A stretch of 51,203 nt of DNA, from positions 1 through 51,203 of the forward strand of contig JAVCDD010000355.1 in the NCBI GenBank assembly GCA_030765125.1. The letters are read 5' to 3'. Under the pieces are notes generated by a model. That model searched no databases and was not told the DNA's origin. It worked only from the letters and a program-made list of their open reading frames with translations. This DNA comes from Candidatus Hatepunaea meridiana (GTDB taxonomy: Bacteria; Electryoneota; AABM5-125-24; Hatepunaeales; Hatepunaeaceae). Shown here in pieces: positions 24,818 through 33,378 of the stretch (position 1 is its first letter; each line of letters starts with the position of its first letter). A program made the position numbers and the translations under genes.

Positions 24818-26485
24818 TTCTTTATTGTTTTCGTTTGGTTTAATAACACATTACTCGTTGCTCAAACAGACATTCCACCAATTACTCATATAGAATTTAT
24901 CTGTTCCGCTTATGATAACAATGAACTTTGCTTATTCGCTGACACACGATCAACATTAGATAATATCGAAGAACTGCCTGACGTTCTTGATCGTCTTTAT
25001 CGTTCACTCACTCAAGAAGGATATCCATTAGCGAGGCTCGATTCTATAACTAACAGATATAGTGATAAAGGCAGCATTCTTGATATCTATATCTCTACAG
25101 GAAAACCGTTTAAGTTAGAATCGAGCAGATTAATCGGCTATAAAGATGATATTACTGAAATAACACCTGTTTCAAGGTTGACATCAGTTAAACTTTTAAA
25201 ACAGGCGGAAGAACTCCTTGATGAAATGACGGATAACGGTTATCCATTCGCAAAGGTGACAATAACTCCCAATCATATTCAGGAACAGGAAAAATTAATA
25301 TCTGCAAAGATAGACTTTAATGTTGAGAAAGGATACTTCACTCGAATTGGCGACGTTGAATTCCCGGGGGCTCGGTTAACAAGTAAGCGGCTGCTCCGTC
25401 TGGAGAGCAGGTTACGGAGCGGCGAAGCATTCAGCCGTTCCGAACTCGAGCGTGCGGTTGAAAGATTGGAAAGGCTGCCTTATGTTGCTTATGTTGACGA
25501 TCCTCGTCTTCTGAAAGAGGGATATAACGTTGTAGACATCCACATTCCGATTGAGGAACGACGGGTAAATCAGCTTTCCGGTGTGCTTTCTGCGGCGCCC
25601 GGTGAGGCAAAACCAACAGGTGAATTTAAGATACAATTCGGAAATATCCTTGGAACCGGTCGGAAACTGCGACTGGAATGGTTAGGGCTTGATCCATCAC
25701 GGCGTGGGATCCAGGTCAGTTACCGAGAACCGTGGATATTGAGTCATCCTTATCACGCAACGGTTGAATTCGAGCAATGGATTGAGGATACACTCAGCGC
25801 AACCACCCGGTATAAATCAACTCTTGAGTGGGAACCGTCGTACCGCTTGACCTTTTCAGGCTCAATTGCAAGCGAGTATATCAGCGGCAGTGACAGCGCC
25901 GTAACGGATATCGGTTCTCACGCAATCTGGCTGCAGGGAGGTATTAAGTACAACAGCTTCGATAATGACTGGAATCCGACACTCGGTTTCAGTGCCGGTA
26001 TCAGTTCCGCTTCTGCCGTAAGATATTGGCACGATGGGGCCCGTGGATCAAGTCGTTTAAGGCGGGATGAGGCGTCGGTGGCGTATGTACGATCAATCTA
26101 TCATAATCTTATTCTGTTTGAGCGTTTAGGATTTAGTGATATTTCGGGATCCGGTGTTGTACTGGAAGAATTAACCAGACTGGGGGGGATTGGTTCCGTC
26201 AGAGGATATGAGGAATCGAGCATTCTATCGCGCGGCGCTGGATGGGCTGCGATTGAACTGCGCTGGCGTCCCGACAATGAAAGCTACCTGGGGCTGTTTA
26301 CTGATGTAGGCTATGCTTATCGTGTGGATCCACGCATCAAACCGCGAAAGGAATTTCCCCTTTCATTCGGAATAACCGCAATGATGCTCACCAAGGCGGG
26401 AAGATTAGGCTTGGATTTAGCTCTTGCAGAAGGGGAAGCTTTTCAGAATGCCCGATTGCACCTGCGGTTGGAAGGGTGGTTTTGA
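24749..26485 (+). CDS. Omp85/BamA-TamA family outer-membrane protein
   Basis: A 578-residue Omp85 protein that inserts or exports proteins at the outer membrane. Three POTRA-like units are visible (about 40-115, 120-190 and 190-260; the last includes RLRSGEAFSRSELERAVERL). A 16-strand barrel follows, with the family signature GGIGSVRGYEES and an aromatic C-terminus (LEGWF). The present start ATG lies inside a repeat, and the first 20 residues (NAYKNRYTVPLFPQATR) are translated repeat, followed by a usable hydrophobic leader. An upstream ATG at 24654, overlapping the previous stop, is closed by a TGA at 24750. Removing 155 bp would join ATG AAA AAA to TTC TTT ATT and give a standard signal peptide. 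Confidence 0.88.
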   Translation: MNAYKNRYTVPLFPQATRVSLLLFFIVFVWFNNTLLVAQTDIPPITHIEFICSAYDNNELCLFADTRSTLDNIEELPDVLDRLYRSLTQEGYPLARLDSITNRYSDKGSILDIYISTGKPFKLESSRLIGYKDDITEITPVSRLTSVKLLKQAEELLDEMTDNGYPFAKVTITPNHIQEQEKLISAKIDFNVEKGYFTRIGDVEFPGARLTSKRLLRLESRLRSGEAFSRSELERAVERLERLPYVAYVDDPRLLKEGYNVVDIHIPIEERRVNQLSGVLSAAPGEAKPTGEFKIQFGNILGTGRKLRLEWLGLDPSRRGIQVSYREPWILSHPYHATVEFEQWIEDTLSATTRYKSTLEWEPSYRLTFSGSIASEYISGSDSAVTDIGSHAIWLQGGIKYNSFDNDWNPTLGFSAGISSASAVRYWHDGARGSSRLRRDEASVAYVRSIYHNLILFERLGFSDISGSGVVLEELTRLGGIGSVRGYEESSILSRGAGWAAIELRWRPDNESYLGLFTDVGYAYRVDPRIKPRKEFPLSFGITAMMLTKAGRLGLDLALAEGEAFQNARLHLRLEGWF

Positions 26486-26498
26486 TTGTTGTATTGCT

Positions 26499-26592
26499 GG
26501 AAAATAAGGGGACAGTATACCTATTTTTTCTATGGTCTGTCGTTATTATAAAGAGTATTTATAAAAATAGGTATACTGTCCCCTTATTTTCC
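26499..26592. repeat. Palindromic GGGGACAGTATACC element (copy 3)
   Basis: 30-bp arms beginning GGAAAATAAGGGGACAG and ending with the complement, between the convergent Omp85 and DUF2520 genes. The flank next to the shared core (GGAAAATAA/TTATTTTCC) is palindromic but differs from the other copies. It may serve as a bidirectional terminator. Confidence 0.88.
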
Positions 26593-26606
26593 ACAACGCC
26601 ACAACA

Positions 26607-27467
26607 TCACAACATTAATAATGAACTCAATTTCTTGATATTATCTTCATTTCCTAATCGTCTAAGAAGCTCACGGCTCAAAACTCTATAAACGACGTTC
26701 AAATCAGGATGCTTTTCCAATATATCCAAATGCAATCCGATCGTTTTTTCATCTCCACGACGGAGCGGTCCCGATATCGAATCCGGTAAGCCGATTCTGC
26801 TGAGGTTTTGAGCTGTTTTTACTATTAGTGGACTTAAGGCTTCCATCGCTCGTTTATCGTTCATTCCGGCTTCCTTTAGTAACTGCATAGCCATACTCAC
26901 CAAACCGGACATCAAATTACACGCCATAACGGCGCCCAAGTGATAGGTGGTTCGCTTATCAGGAGGCACTATAAATGGTATCCCACCTATTTTGATGGCT
27001 AACTCTTCACCCAGAGAAACCGCTTCTGGATCACCGTCTATTCCGAACGTGACGCCACATAACAAATCAGCATCCTCACCGCCGACAAAGGTCTGCATCG
27101 GATGCCAGCTTAGAGGTAACGCTCCCACATCTCGCACCGGCGCAAGGATCTCCGCTGATACTGCTCCGGCAGTATGCGCTATAACCGTTCCTGCGTGGAA
27201 ACCTTTCCTCGTTACGATCTCCTTTGCCAATCCCTCGATCTGAAAATCTCTGACACAGAGAACGATAAAATCGGTTTCGTCAGGAAGTTGAACTATTTTA
27301 TCAAAGAATAACAATCGTCCATCTTTCAGCGCTGGTTTTTTAGCTGAACAACTGACTACAATGCCTGTTAGTTCATAGCCAGCCTGGATAAACGCTTTTA
27401 CCAAAACCTTGCCGACTTTGCCGTAACCAACGACAGCAATTCTCGGATTGAAATTATGATGTTTCAT
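26607..27467 (-). CDS. Rossmann-like and DUF2520 domain protein
   Basis: A 286-residue oxidoreductase-like protein related to pyrroline-5-carboxylate reductase and 6-phosphogluconate dehydrogenase. The N-terminal NAD(P)-binding motif is IAVVGYGKVGKVLVKAF. The middle has VIAHTAGAVSAEILAPV and LPLSWHPMQTF, typical of DUF2520 proteins. The helical C-terminal domain begins near residue 165 (FIVPPDKRTTYHLGAVMACN). The substrate is unknown. It is the only housekeeping-type gene on the minus strand here and is flanked by palindromes at both ends. Confidence 0.87.
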   Translation of the reverse strand: MKHHNFNPRIAVVGYGKVGKVLVKAFIQAGYELTGIVVSCSAKKPALKDGRLLFFDKIVQLPDETDFIVLCVRDFQIEGLAKEIVTRKGFHAGTVIAHTAGAVSAEILAPVRDVGALPLSWHPMQTFVGGEDADLLCGVTFGIDGDPEAVSLGEELAIKIGGIPFIVPPDKRTTYHLGAVMACNLMSGLVSMAMQLLKEAGMNDKRAMEALSPLIVKTAQNLSRIGLPDSISGPLRRGDEKTIGLHLDILEKHPDLNVVYRVLSRELLRRLGNEDNIKKLSSLLML

Positions 27468-27571
27468 TTTTCTATCTGCTTAATCCGTTTAATCTGCTGT
27501 GAATTATAATCCAAACTCCAAGCTAAAGCTTGAACTCTGAACTTGCTACTTGCTATATTAACAGAATATCA

Positions 27572-27727
27572 ATGATTCTGTTGAAAAAGTCAATTATTAC
27601 AGAATATCCTTCTTGTTTTGTCATTCCCGCGAAGGCGGGAATCCAGAGTTTTCAAGTATTTAAAGCTCTTAAAACTGGATTCCCGCCTTCGCGGGAATGA
27701 CAATAGGAAGTATTTCAACAGAATCAT
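27572..27727. repeat. Nested palindrome with GTCATTCCCGCG element (copy 2)
   Basis: The inner element 27619-27702 has arms TGTCATTCCCGCGAAGGCGG.../complement, as at 25-114. It lies inside an outer inverted repeat ATGATTCTGTTGAAA (27572-27586) / TTTCAACAGAATCAT (27713-27727). The gap 27468-27816 otherwise shows no gene. Confidence 0.88.
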
Positions 27728-27816
27728 CAATATGTTTATAAAATATGTATTGTAAACATATACATACATTACTACATTATAAGGTTAATGTCAAGAATAA
27801 AAAAACATTAAAAACT

Positions 27817-29553
27817 ATGACTAATCCAGAACCAAACATCCCTTCAAACTTCATCCGCAATATCATTGTAGAAGACTTGCGGATCAATAAAAACGGCGGT
27901 CGTGTGCATACGCGATTTCCGCCAGAACCGAATGGCTATTTGCATATCGGACACGCCAAAGCGATCTGCCTCGATTTTGGATTCGCTAAAGAATTCGACG
28001 GGTTGTGCAATCTGAGATTCGATGATACCAATCCTGCTAAAGAGGACATCGAATATGCCGAAGCAATTCAGGAAGACATCCGTTGGCTTGGTTTTGATTG
28101 GGGAGACCGGTTGCACTATGCGTCGGATTACTTTGATAAACTGTATGAATTCGCCGTCAAGTTGATTAAAAAAGGCAAGGCATACATCTGTGATTTGACC
28201 GCTATTGAAATACGGGAAACCCGAGGCACTCTGAAGGAACCGGGTAAAGAAAGCCCTTATCGCAGCCGTTCAATTGAAGAAAATCTCGATCTATTCGAAC
28301 GTATGCGAAACGGTGAATTTGCGGATGGAGCACGCGTTCTGCGCGCAAAGATTGATATGGAATCCGGGAATCTGAATATGCGTGATCCGGTGATGTACCG
28401 CATCCTCAGAGCCACGCATCACCGCACTGGAGACAATTGGTGCATCTACCCAATGTACGATTTTACGCACGGTCAATCAGATTCTATCGAGGGAATCACA
28501 CATTCAATCTGCACATTGGAGTTTGAAGATCATCGACCGCTGTACGACTGGTATCTCGACGAATTGGAAGTCCATCACCCCCAGCAAATCGAATTTGCAC
28601 CACTCAACCTCAATTATACGGTACTGAGCAAGCGAAAACTTCGGGAATTGGTGGAAGAAGGGTATGTCAATAGTTGGGATGACCCGCGAATGCCGACACT
28701 ATCAGGGCTAAGGCGACGAGGTTATACACCGGAAGCGATTCGTAACTTCTGCGAGCGCATCGGAGTGGCAAAGCGGGACAGCATAGTGGATGTTGCGTTG
28801 TTAGAGCACTGCCTGCGTGAGGATTTGAACAAGCGGGCTCCGCGTTATATGGCTGTTTTGCGTCCGCTAAAAGTAGTGATTGATAATTATCCCGAAGACC
28901 TTGTTGAGGAGATGGACGCCGTTAACAATCCTGAGGATCCATCAGCAGGAATGCGCAAGGTTCCATTTTCGCGAGTACTATACATAGAGCGGGATGATTT
29001 TAAAGAAGACCCGCCTAAGAAATTCTATCGTCTTGCACCGGGACGCGAGGTTCGGCTGCGTTATGCGTATTTCATCAAATGCGTAAGTGTAGTGAAGGAT
29101 GAGCAAACTGGCGAGGTAATCGAGCTGCACTGTACTTACGATCCAGCATCGCGCGGCGGCAATTCTCCAGATGGGCGCAAGGTCAAAGCAACGCTGCACT
29201 GGGTATCAGCAGCCCATTCAATCGAAGCGGAGGTGCGGTTGTACGATAGGTTGTTTAATAGAGAGAACCCGTTGGACATTGAAGAAGGGAAAGACTTTAA
29301 ATATTACTTAAATCCTGAATCATTAGAAACATTGATAACATGTAAGATTGAGCCAAACCTTGCAGGTGTCAGCGCCGGATATAGCTGTCAATTTGAACGG
29401 TTAGGGTATTTCAGTGTGGATTCGGATTCTACTAATAGCAAGCTGGTATTCAATCGAGTGGTTACTCTAAGGGATGCTTGGGTTAGAGCGCAAAAAAGTA
29501 CAGAAACAAAAGGGAAATCGCTAAGACAAACAAAGTTCAGAGTCCAGCCATAA
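27817..29553 (+). CDS. glnS: Glutaminyl-tRNA synthetase
   Basis: A class I synthetase that charges tRNA(Gln) directly with glutamine. The catalytic Rossmann fold carries [14 protein letters not shown] near the N-terminus and VLSKRKL as the KMSKS-type loop. [20 protein letters not shown] separates it from GluRS. The two C-terminal anticodon-binding barrels are present ([30 protein letters not shown]), and the C-terminal [11 protein letters not shown] is typical. The frame extends upstream to 27745, but the ATG at 27817 gives the usual start. Direct charging by this enzyme makes the GatE gene at 5371-7296 unexpected. Confidence 0.93.
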   Translation: MTNPEPNIPSNFIRNIIVEDLRINKNGGRVHTRFPPEPNGYLHIGHAKAICLDFGFAKEFDGLCNLRFDDTNPAKEDIEYAEAIQEDIRWLGFDWGDRLHYASDYFDKLYEFAVKLIKKGKAYICDLTAIEIRETRGTLKEPGKESPYRSRSIEENLDLFERMRNGEFADGARVLRAKIDMESGNLNMRDPVMYRILRATHHRTGDNWCIYPMYDFTHGQSDSIEGITHSICTLEFEDHRPLYDWYLDELEVHHPQQIEFAPLNLNYTVLSKRKLRELVEEGYVNSWDDPRMPTLSGLRRRGYTPEAIRNFCERIGVAKRDSIVDVALLEHCLREDLNKRAPRYMAVLRPLKVVIDNYPEDLVEEMDAVNNPEDPSAGMRKVPFSRVLYIERDDFKEDPPKKFYRLAPGREVRLRYAYFIKCVSVVKDEQTGEVIELHCTYDPASRGGNSPDGRKVKATLHWVSAAHSIEAEVRLYDRLFNRENPLDIEEGKDFKYYLNPESLETLITCKIEPNLAGVSAGYSCQFERLGYFSVDSDSTNSKLVFNRVVTLRDAWVRAQKSTETKGKSLRQTKFRVQP

Positions 29554-29563
29554 AAACTGACCC

Positions 29564-29630
29564 GCTGTCAGGGCGCCGTCCCTGACAGCAACACTCCCAA
29601 TAATGCTGTCAACCGCAGCGGGTTGACAGC
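29564..29630. repeat. Two hairpins of the GCTGTCA family
   Basis: GCTGTCAGGG/CCCTGACAGC at 29564-29589 and GCTGTCAACC/GGTTGACAGC at 29605-29630, directly after glnS. The second type recurs at 38767-38792 and, translated, at 42627-42650. The first may also act as a terminator for glnS, although no T-tract follows. Confidence 0.75.
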
Positions 29631-29716
29631 GGGGGATTCTATTTTTTTCAAGTGAAATTAAATCCTGTTTATCCTGAATATCCTTGTAAAATGTTCTTCC
29701 GGGAAAGGATATCTTG

Positions 29717-29790
29717 TACGCCCACCAGGAATCGAACCTGGAACCTAGTGATTAAGAGTCACTTGCTCTGCCTGATTGAGCTATGGGCGC
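29717..29790 (-). tRNA. tRNA-Lys (anticodon CTT)
   Basis: On the minus strand a full cloverleaf can be drawn: acceptor GCGCCCA pairing with TGGGCGT (one G-T), D arm GCTCAATC..GAGC, anticodon loop CTCTTAA with CTT, T arm with GGTTCGATTCC, discriminator A. CCA is not encoded. Confidence 0.93.
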
Positions 29791-29983
29791 TTTTCTTTGT
29801 GAACATATCAATATAAATTTTATAAATATAATTGTCAATAGATTATTCCTAAAATAACATCATAGTATATTTCATTTTCGTTTTCTTCTTCTTCGTGCTC
29901 TTCGTGTTCACTGTTGTGAGTTTAATAATTCAGTTTAGCTTGACTCGGACAGTATTAAGAATTAAATTATCTTTCTTGAATCA

Positions 29984-30056
29984 GGGGCTGTAGCTCAGCT
30001 GGGAGAGCGGTACGTTCGCAACGTACAGGTCGGCGGTTCGAACCCGCTCAGCTCCA
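29984..30056 (+). tRNA. tRNA-Ala (anticodon CGC)
   Basis: Acceptor GGGGCTG pairs with CAGCTCC and includes the alanine identity pair G3-U70. The anticodon stem GTACG/CGTAC encloses the loop TTCGCAA, so the anticodon is CGC. The T loop is GGTTCGAACC and the discriminator is A. CCA is not encoded. Confidence 0.94.
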
Positions 30057-30067
30057 CTTGACTTTCT

Positions 30068-30129
30068 AACCGCAGATTACGCAGATTTAACATATATATG
30101 GTTTATTCTCTGCGATCTCTGCGGTAAAA
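30068..30129. repeat. Inverted GCAGATTACGCAGATT repeat
   Basis: ACCGCAGATTACGCAGATT on the left and CTCTGCGATCTCTGCGGT on the right form an imperfect palindrome between the tRNA and the SRP RNA. Confidence 0.65.
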
Positions 30130-30138
30130 CAAAAATTA

Positions 30139-30352
30139 ATCCGGCTGTGTACGGGGAGTTAGCGGTGCCCTGTAACCCGCAATCCGCTATAGCGGGGTCG
30201 CAAGCCTGTTTGAGGTCTCACCTTTCCTTGCAGACACGCGTTTCTGGGGCGTTTAAGGTCTGGTCTCGCGCAGCGGTCACGCGCCTAACCCCGTCAGAAC
30301 CGGAAGGTAGCAGCGGTAAGTGTAGTGAGCGGGTGCCGTGGGGTTGCCGGGC
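30139..30352 (+). ncRNA. ffs: Signal recognition particle RNA (large bacterial type)
   Basis: The RNA that scaffolds Ffh for co-translational targeting. Domain IV is clear at 30291-30313, with CGTCAGAACC, a GGAA tetraloop and GGTAGCAGCGG. The 5' part GGTGCCCTGTAACCCGC followed by GCTATAGCGGGGTCG matches the Alu-type region of long bacterial SRP RNAs. The ends CCGGC (30141) and GCCGG (30346-30350) pair. The length is about 210 nt, with ends approximate to a few bases. It lies upstream of dnaX, a common bacterial arrangement. Confidence 0.9.
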
Positions 30353-30423
30353 ATCAGTCACAGGGCGTCGTTGGATGTAAGTGATAAGGCGATCGAAAAT
30401 GGGGCACAGTCGGAAAAATACTA

Positions 30424-30489
30424 TAGTCTTTTGTCTTTAGTCTTTAGACAGCAAAGCCTAAAGACAAAAGCCTAAAGCCCAAAGCCCAA
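30424..30489. repeat. Inverted repeat of CTTTTGTCTTTAG type
   Basis: CTTTTGTCTTTAGTCTTTAG and then AAGCCTAAAGACAAAAGCC form a loose palindrome ending 6 bp before the dnaX start. It is related to 16646-16722. Confidence 0.65.
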
Positions 30490-30494
30490 ATACA

Positions 30495-32111
30495 ATGTCC
30501 TATCTCGTCTTAGCTCGTCGTTGGCGTCCGAAACGTTTCGAGGAAGTTGTCGGTCAGCCGCATATTGTTCGCACTTTGCTGAATAGCCTGACTAAAAATA
30601 GAATAGCGCATGCTTATTTGTTCAGCGGTCCGCGAGGTGTTGGAAAAACATCTGTTGCAAGGCTGCTTTCCCGTGCGCTAAATTGTAAAAACCCGGATGG
30701 TGTCGAACCTTGTGGCGAATGTTCAGCTTGTGTTCCCATCGGCGAAGGACGCTTCATAGACGTTATCGAAATAGATGCTGCTTCTAATCGCGGGATTGAT
30801 GAGATTCGAAAACTGCGAGAAGGTATCCGGTATGCTCCAATAGAAGGCAACGTTAAAGCTTATATCATTGACGAAGTCCACATGCTTACAGAGCAATCGT
30901 TCAATGCGCTGTTGAAAACCCTCGAAGAGCCGCCGGAACATGCTTATTTTTTCCTCGCAACTACCGATCCTCAGAAAGTACCGGCAACGATTCTATCACG
31001 CTGCCAGCGATTTGATTTCAGACGTGTATCAGTAGCTGAAATTCGTAATCATCTAATGAATATATGCACAAAAGAGGATATTCCTTACGATGTTGATGCG
31101 CTCGATATTATTGCGCGTAAAGCTGATGGATCAATACGCGATTCATTAAGTCTGCTTGACCAGGTTATCGCCTTTGCAGATGGAAGAGTGATGCGTCAGG
31201 ATGCTTCGGATGTTGTGGGTGACGTCAGACTTGATCTTTATTTCAGAGCCGTTAATCTGACAACTTCCGGTTCGACGGCAGAAGCTTTCAAACTCGATGA
31301 AGAGTTAGCTCTATTAGGAACAGATCCGCAGGATTTTATCATTGGGCTTGAGTCATTACTGGTTCAATTATTACAGGTACGGTCGGTCGGGATTGATAAA
31401 GTAGATATTCATCCGGATGCCAAGGATGATTTCACAAAAGCCGGAACTCAACTTAGTGACGCTGATCTGATACGTATGTTACAATTCTGTTCCACCGCCG
31501 AAGTTGACATCCGCCGCAAATTCAACCCACGTACCAGATTGCAATTATTGCTGTTAAAGCTCGCCATGGTAGATTCCAGTGTAATATTGACAGATATTAT
31601 AAATAGGTTTAAAGATGATGATTTAACAAAACCACCTACCAAAGTATCGCAACCAAGATCAACTGTAATAAGTAAAACATCTTCACAACCAATTCAAAAA
31701 CAACCTAAACCGGCAGTTAAACAAGAATCCGCTGTTGAAGTGAAAACACCTGTATCAACTCCAGTTGCTTCGACAGATATTTTGGAGACAGCAAAACGTG
31801 AATGGATAAACATCTGTGACAATATTGCTAAAAATCACAGAATGGGCGGGAACAATATTAAAGTTGGCGGTTATCCATTTTCTTATGAAAACCAGACGCT
31901 GAAAATCAGGTTTAACAAGCAGATTCATCTTGATACGGCACGTTCTCTTAGTTCGGAACTACAGAAGGAATTAGAGGCTGTTATCGGAAAGGTGAAGTTT
32001 GAATTAGAGTTGGGTGATATACCTGGATCCGAAGTTGCATTTACAAACAATAACAGCGATCCGGCATTGAAACAGTTGAAAGACAGATTTGGCGCTCGTT
32101 TAGTGAATTAG
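30495..32111 (+). CDS. dnaX: DNA polymerase III subunit gamma/tau
   Basis: The clamp-loader ATPase that, with delta and delta-prime, opens the sliding clamp. The 538 residues have Walker A GPRGVGKT at 45-52 and a zinc site (Cys64, Cys73, Cys76, Cys79). DEVHMLTEQSFNALLKTLEE follows as the Walker B region, then sensor-1 FLATTDPQKVPATILSRCQ. Domain III runs to about residue 365, a Pro/Ser/Lys-rich linker follows (about 380-435), and a short tau-like C-terminal domain ends the protein. The start ATG has no clear ribosome-binding site and directly follows a repeat. The neighbours are SRP RNA upstream and ybaB downstream. Confidence 0.95.
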   Translation: MSYLVLARRWRPKRFEEVVGQPHIVRTLLNSLTKNRIAHAYLFSGPRGVGKTSVARLLSRALNCKNPDGVEPCGECSACVPIGEGRFIDVIEIDAASNRGIDEIRKLREGIRYAPIEGNVKAYIIDEVHMLTEQSFNALLKTLEEPPEHAYFFLATTDPQKVPATILSRCQRFDFRRVSVAEIRNHLMNICTKEDIPYDVDALDIIARKADGSIRDSLSLLDQVIAFADGRVMRQDASDVVGDVRLDLYFRAVNLTTSGSTAEAFKLDEELALLGTDPQDFIIGLESLLVQLLQVRSVGIDKVDIHPDAKDDFTKAGTQLSDADLIRMLQFCSTAEVDIRRKFNPRTRLQLLLLKLAMVDSSVILTDIINRFKDDDLTKPPTKVSQPRSTVISKTSSQPIQKQPKPAVKQESAVEVKTPVSTPVASTDILETAKREWINICDNIAKNHRMGGNNIKVGGYPFSYENQTLKIRFNKQIHLDTARSLSSELQKELEAVIGKVKFELELGDIPGSEVAFTNNNSDPALKQLKDRFGARLVN

Positions 32112-32128
32112 ATTAGTTTATATAATCT

Positions 32129-32154
32129 CGTTCCCACGCTAGAGCGTGGGAACG
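32129..32154. repeat. CGTTCCCACGCT hairpin
   Basis: 12-bp perfect arms with a 2-nt centre between dnaX and ybaB. It is a dispersed-repeat type common in many bacteria, and could also attenuate transcription into ybaB. Confidence 0.8.
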
Positions 32155-32187
32155 AATAAACTTGATAACTAAAAACAGGAGAACGCT

Positions 32188-32529
32188 ATGAAAGCCCCCA
32201 GGGCTCCCAAAGGAATGAATAAAATCATCAAGCAGGCTCAGAAGATGCAGACACAAATGGCAAGCGCCCAGGAGGAAATAGCCCGGTTAGAGGTTGAAGA
32301 AACCGCAGGAGGCGGAGCCGTTACAGTTCGCATTAACGGGCAAACGGAATTATTATCACTTACGATAGATCCTGAAATAGTGGATCCCGATGACGTTGAA
32401 ACACTGGAAGACCTCGTATTAGTTGCCGTAAACCAAGCCATCAAGAAAGTACAAAGCGAATCTGAAGAACTTATGGGAAAGGTGACCGGCGGCTTGGGGA
32501 ACCTCGGTATGCCCGGAATGCCATTTTAA
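32188..32529 (+). CDS. ybaB: YbaB/EbfC nucleoid-associated protein
   Basis: A 113-residue DNA-binding dimer found next to dnaX in most bacteria. The N-terminal helix (NKIIKQAQKMQTQMASAQEE) is followed by GGGAVTVRINGQTELLSLTI and the C-terminal helix ending GGLGNLGMPGMPF. The start is supported by CAGGAG 7 nt upstream. The usual third gene, recR, is absent; an unrelated outer-membrane protein gene follows after 14 nt. Confidence 0.93.
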   Translation: MKAPRAPKGMNKIIKQAQKMQTQMASAQEEIARLEVEETAGGGAVTVRINGQTELLSLTIDPEIVDPDDVETLEDLVLVAVNQAIKKVQSESEELMGKVTGGLGNLGMPGMPF

Positions 32530-32543
32530 CACAATAGAAAGAT

Positions 32544-33332
32544 ATGCGTTTTTCCACTTTTCTATTAATCCTGTCAATTCTCTTAATCCTGTCAGGTTTA
32601 TTACCACCACAAGTAGCAGCACAGGATTTAGGAGTGCGACCATTGCAGAAACTCATTGATTGTCCTTCCGCAGGAGGTCCTGCATCGGGCAGTTATGATT
32701 TCGAATTGCGCGTTTATCCGGACGGTGGTATACTTGCTGGATTCACAGCAGGTTTGATCGGAAGGTTAGGTATTGGTTTATTCTATGGAGGCACCGGTAT
32801 AATTGGATACAGTTCACCCGATTGGAACATCCAACCGGGAGTGCTTGCAATGTGCCGCATCCTCGATGAAAGCTATGTTCTGCCTGCCATAACTATCGGA
32901 TTCACTAACCAGGGATACGGCGCCTGGATCGATTCAACCAATCGTTACCAGTACAAAGCAAAGGGATATTATCTGGCGCTTGGCAAGAACTTTAAGCTCT
33001 GGCCTATGGGAGAAATCTGCGGACATTTCGGAGTAAATATGAATCCGACTGCAGACGACTCCAAGTCATTGGATTTCTATACCGGCGTTGATTTTCGATT
33101 AATTAAACAACTTGCATTTATAGGAGAATACTCCGCTGGGCTCAACGACCGGAAAGGATCATCTCTTGGTAAAGGACGCGGTTACTTAAACTTGGGTATC
33201 CGTTGGACGTTTGCAGAAAGACTGGCTATTGACTTGCATTTGAGAGATGTAATTATCAATCAGGATGACGATGCGCGCGGCGGTGGTGGCGTAGGACGTG
33301 AAATACGAATAAGCTATGTAGAAAATCTGTAA
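32544..33332 (+). CDS. Small outer-membrane beta-barrel protein, unknown function
   Basis: 262 residues with a signal peptide (1-26, ending in VAAQ). The mature chain is built of short amphipathic strands rich in Gly and aromatic residues (GILAGFTAGLIGRLGIGLFYGG, FYTGVDFRLIKQLAFIGEYS, GYLNLGIRWTFAERLAIDLHLRDV), as in small YjbH- or OmpA-barrel-like porins. It lacks a terminal Phe but ends in strand-like EIRISYVENL. It lies between ybaB and folP with gaps of 14 nt and a few bases, so it may be co-transcribed with them. Confidence 0.68.
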   Translation: MRFSTFLLILSILLILSGLLPPQVAAQDLGVRPLQKLIDCPSAGGPASGSYDFELRVYPDGGILAGFTAGLIGRLGIGLFYGGTGIIGYSSPDWNIQPGVLAMCRILDESYVLPAITIGFTNQGYGAWIDSTNRYQYKAKGYYLALGKNFKLWPMGEICGHFGVNMNPTADDSKSLDFYTGVDFRLIKQLAFIGEYSAGLNDRKGSSLGKGRGYLNLGIRWTFAERLAIDLHLRDVIINQDDDARGGGGVGREIRISYVENL

Positions 33333-33378
33333 GACTGCTTTGAAGAACCATATTTCACGCAAAATACGCACGCTGCAA

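Noticed and set aside
26476-26691. 71-codon open frame across the end of the Omp85 gene
   Set aside because: It is translated palindrome and the opposite strand of the DUF2520 gene.
30147-30380. Open frame of 77 codons inside the SRP RNA
   Set aside because: The region folds as SRP RNA with a canonical domain IV, and no ribosome-binding site or protein-like composition is seen.
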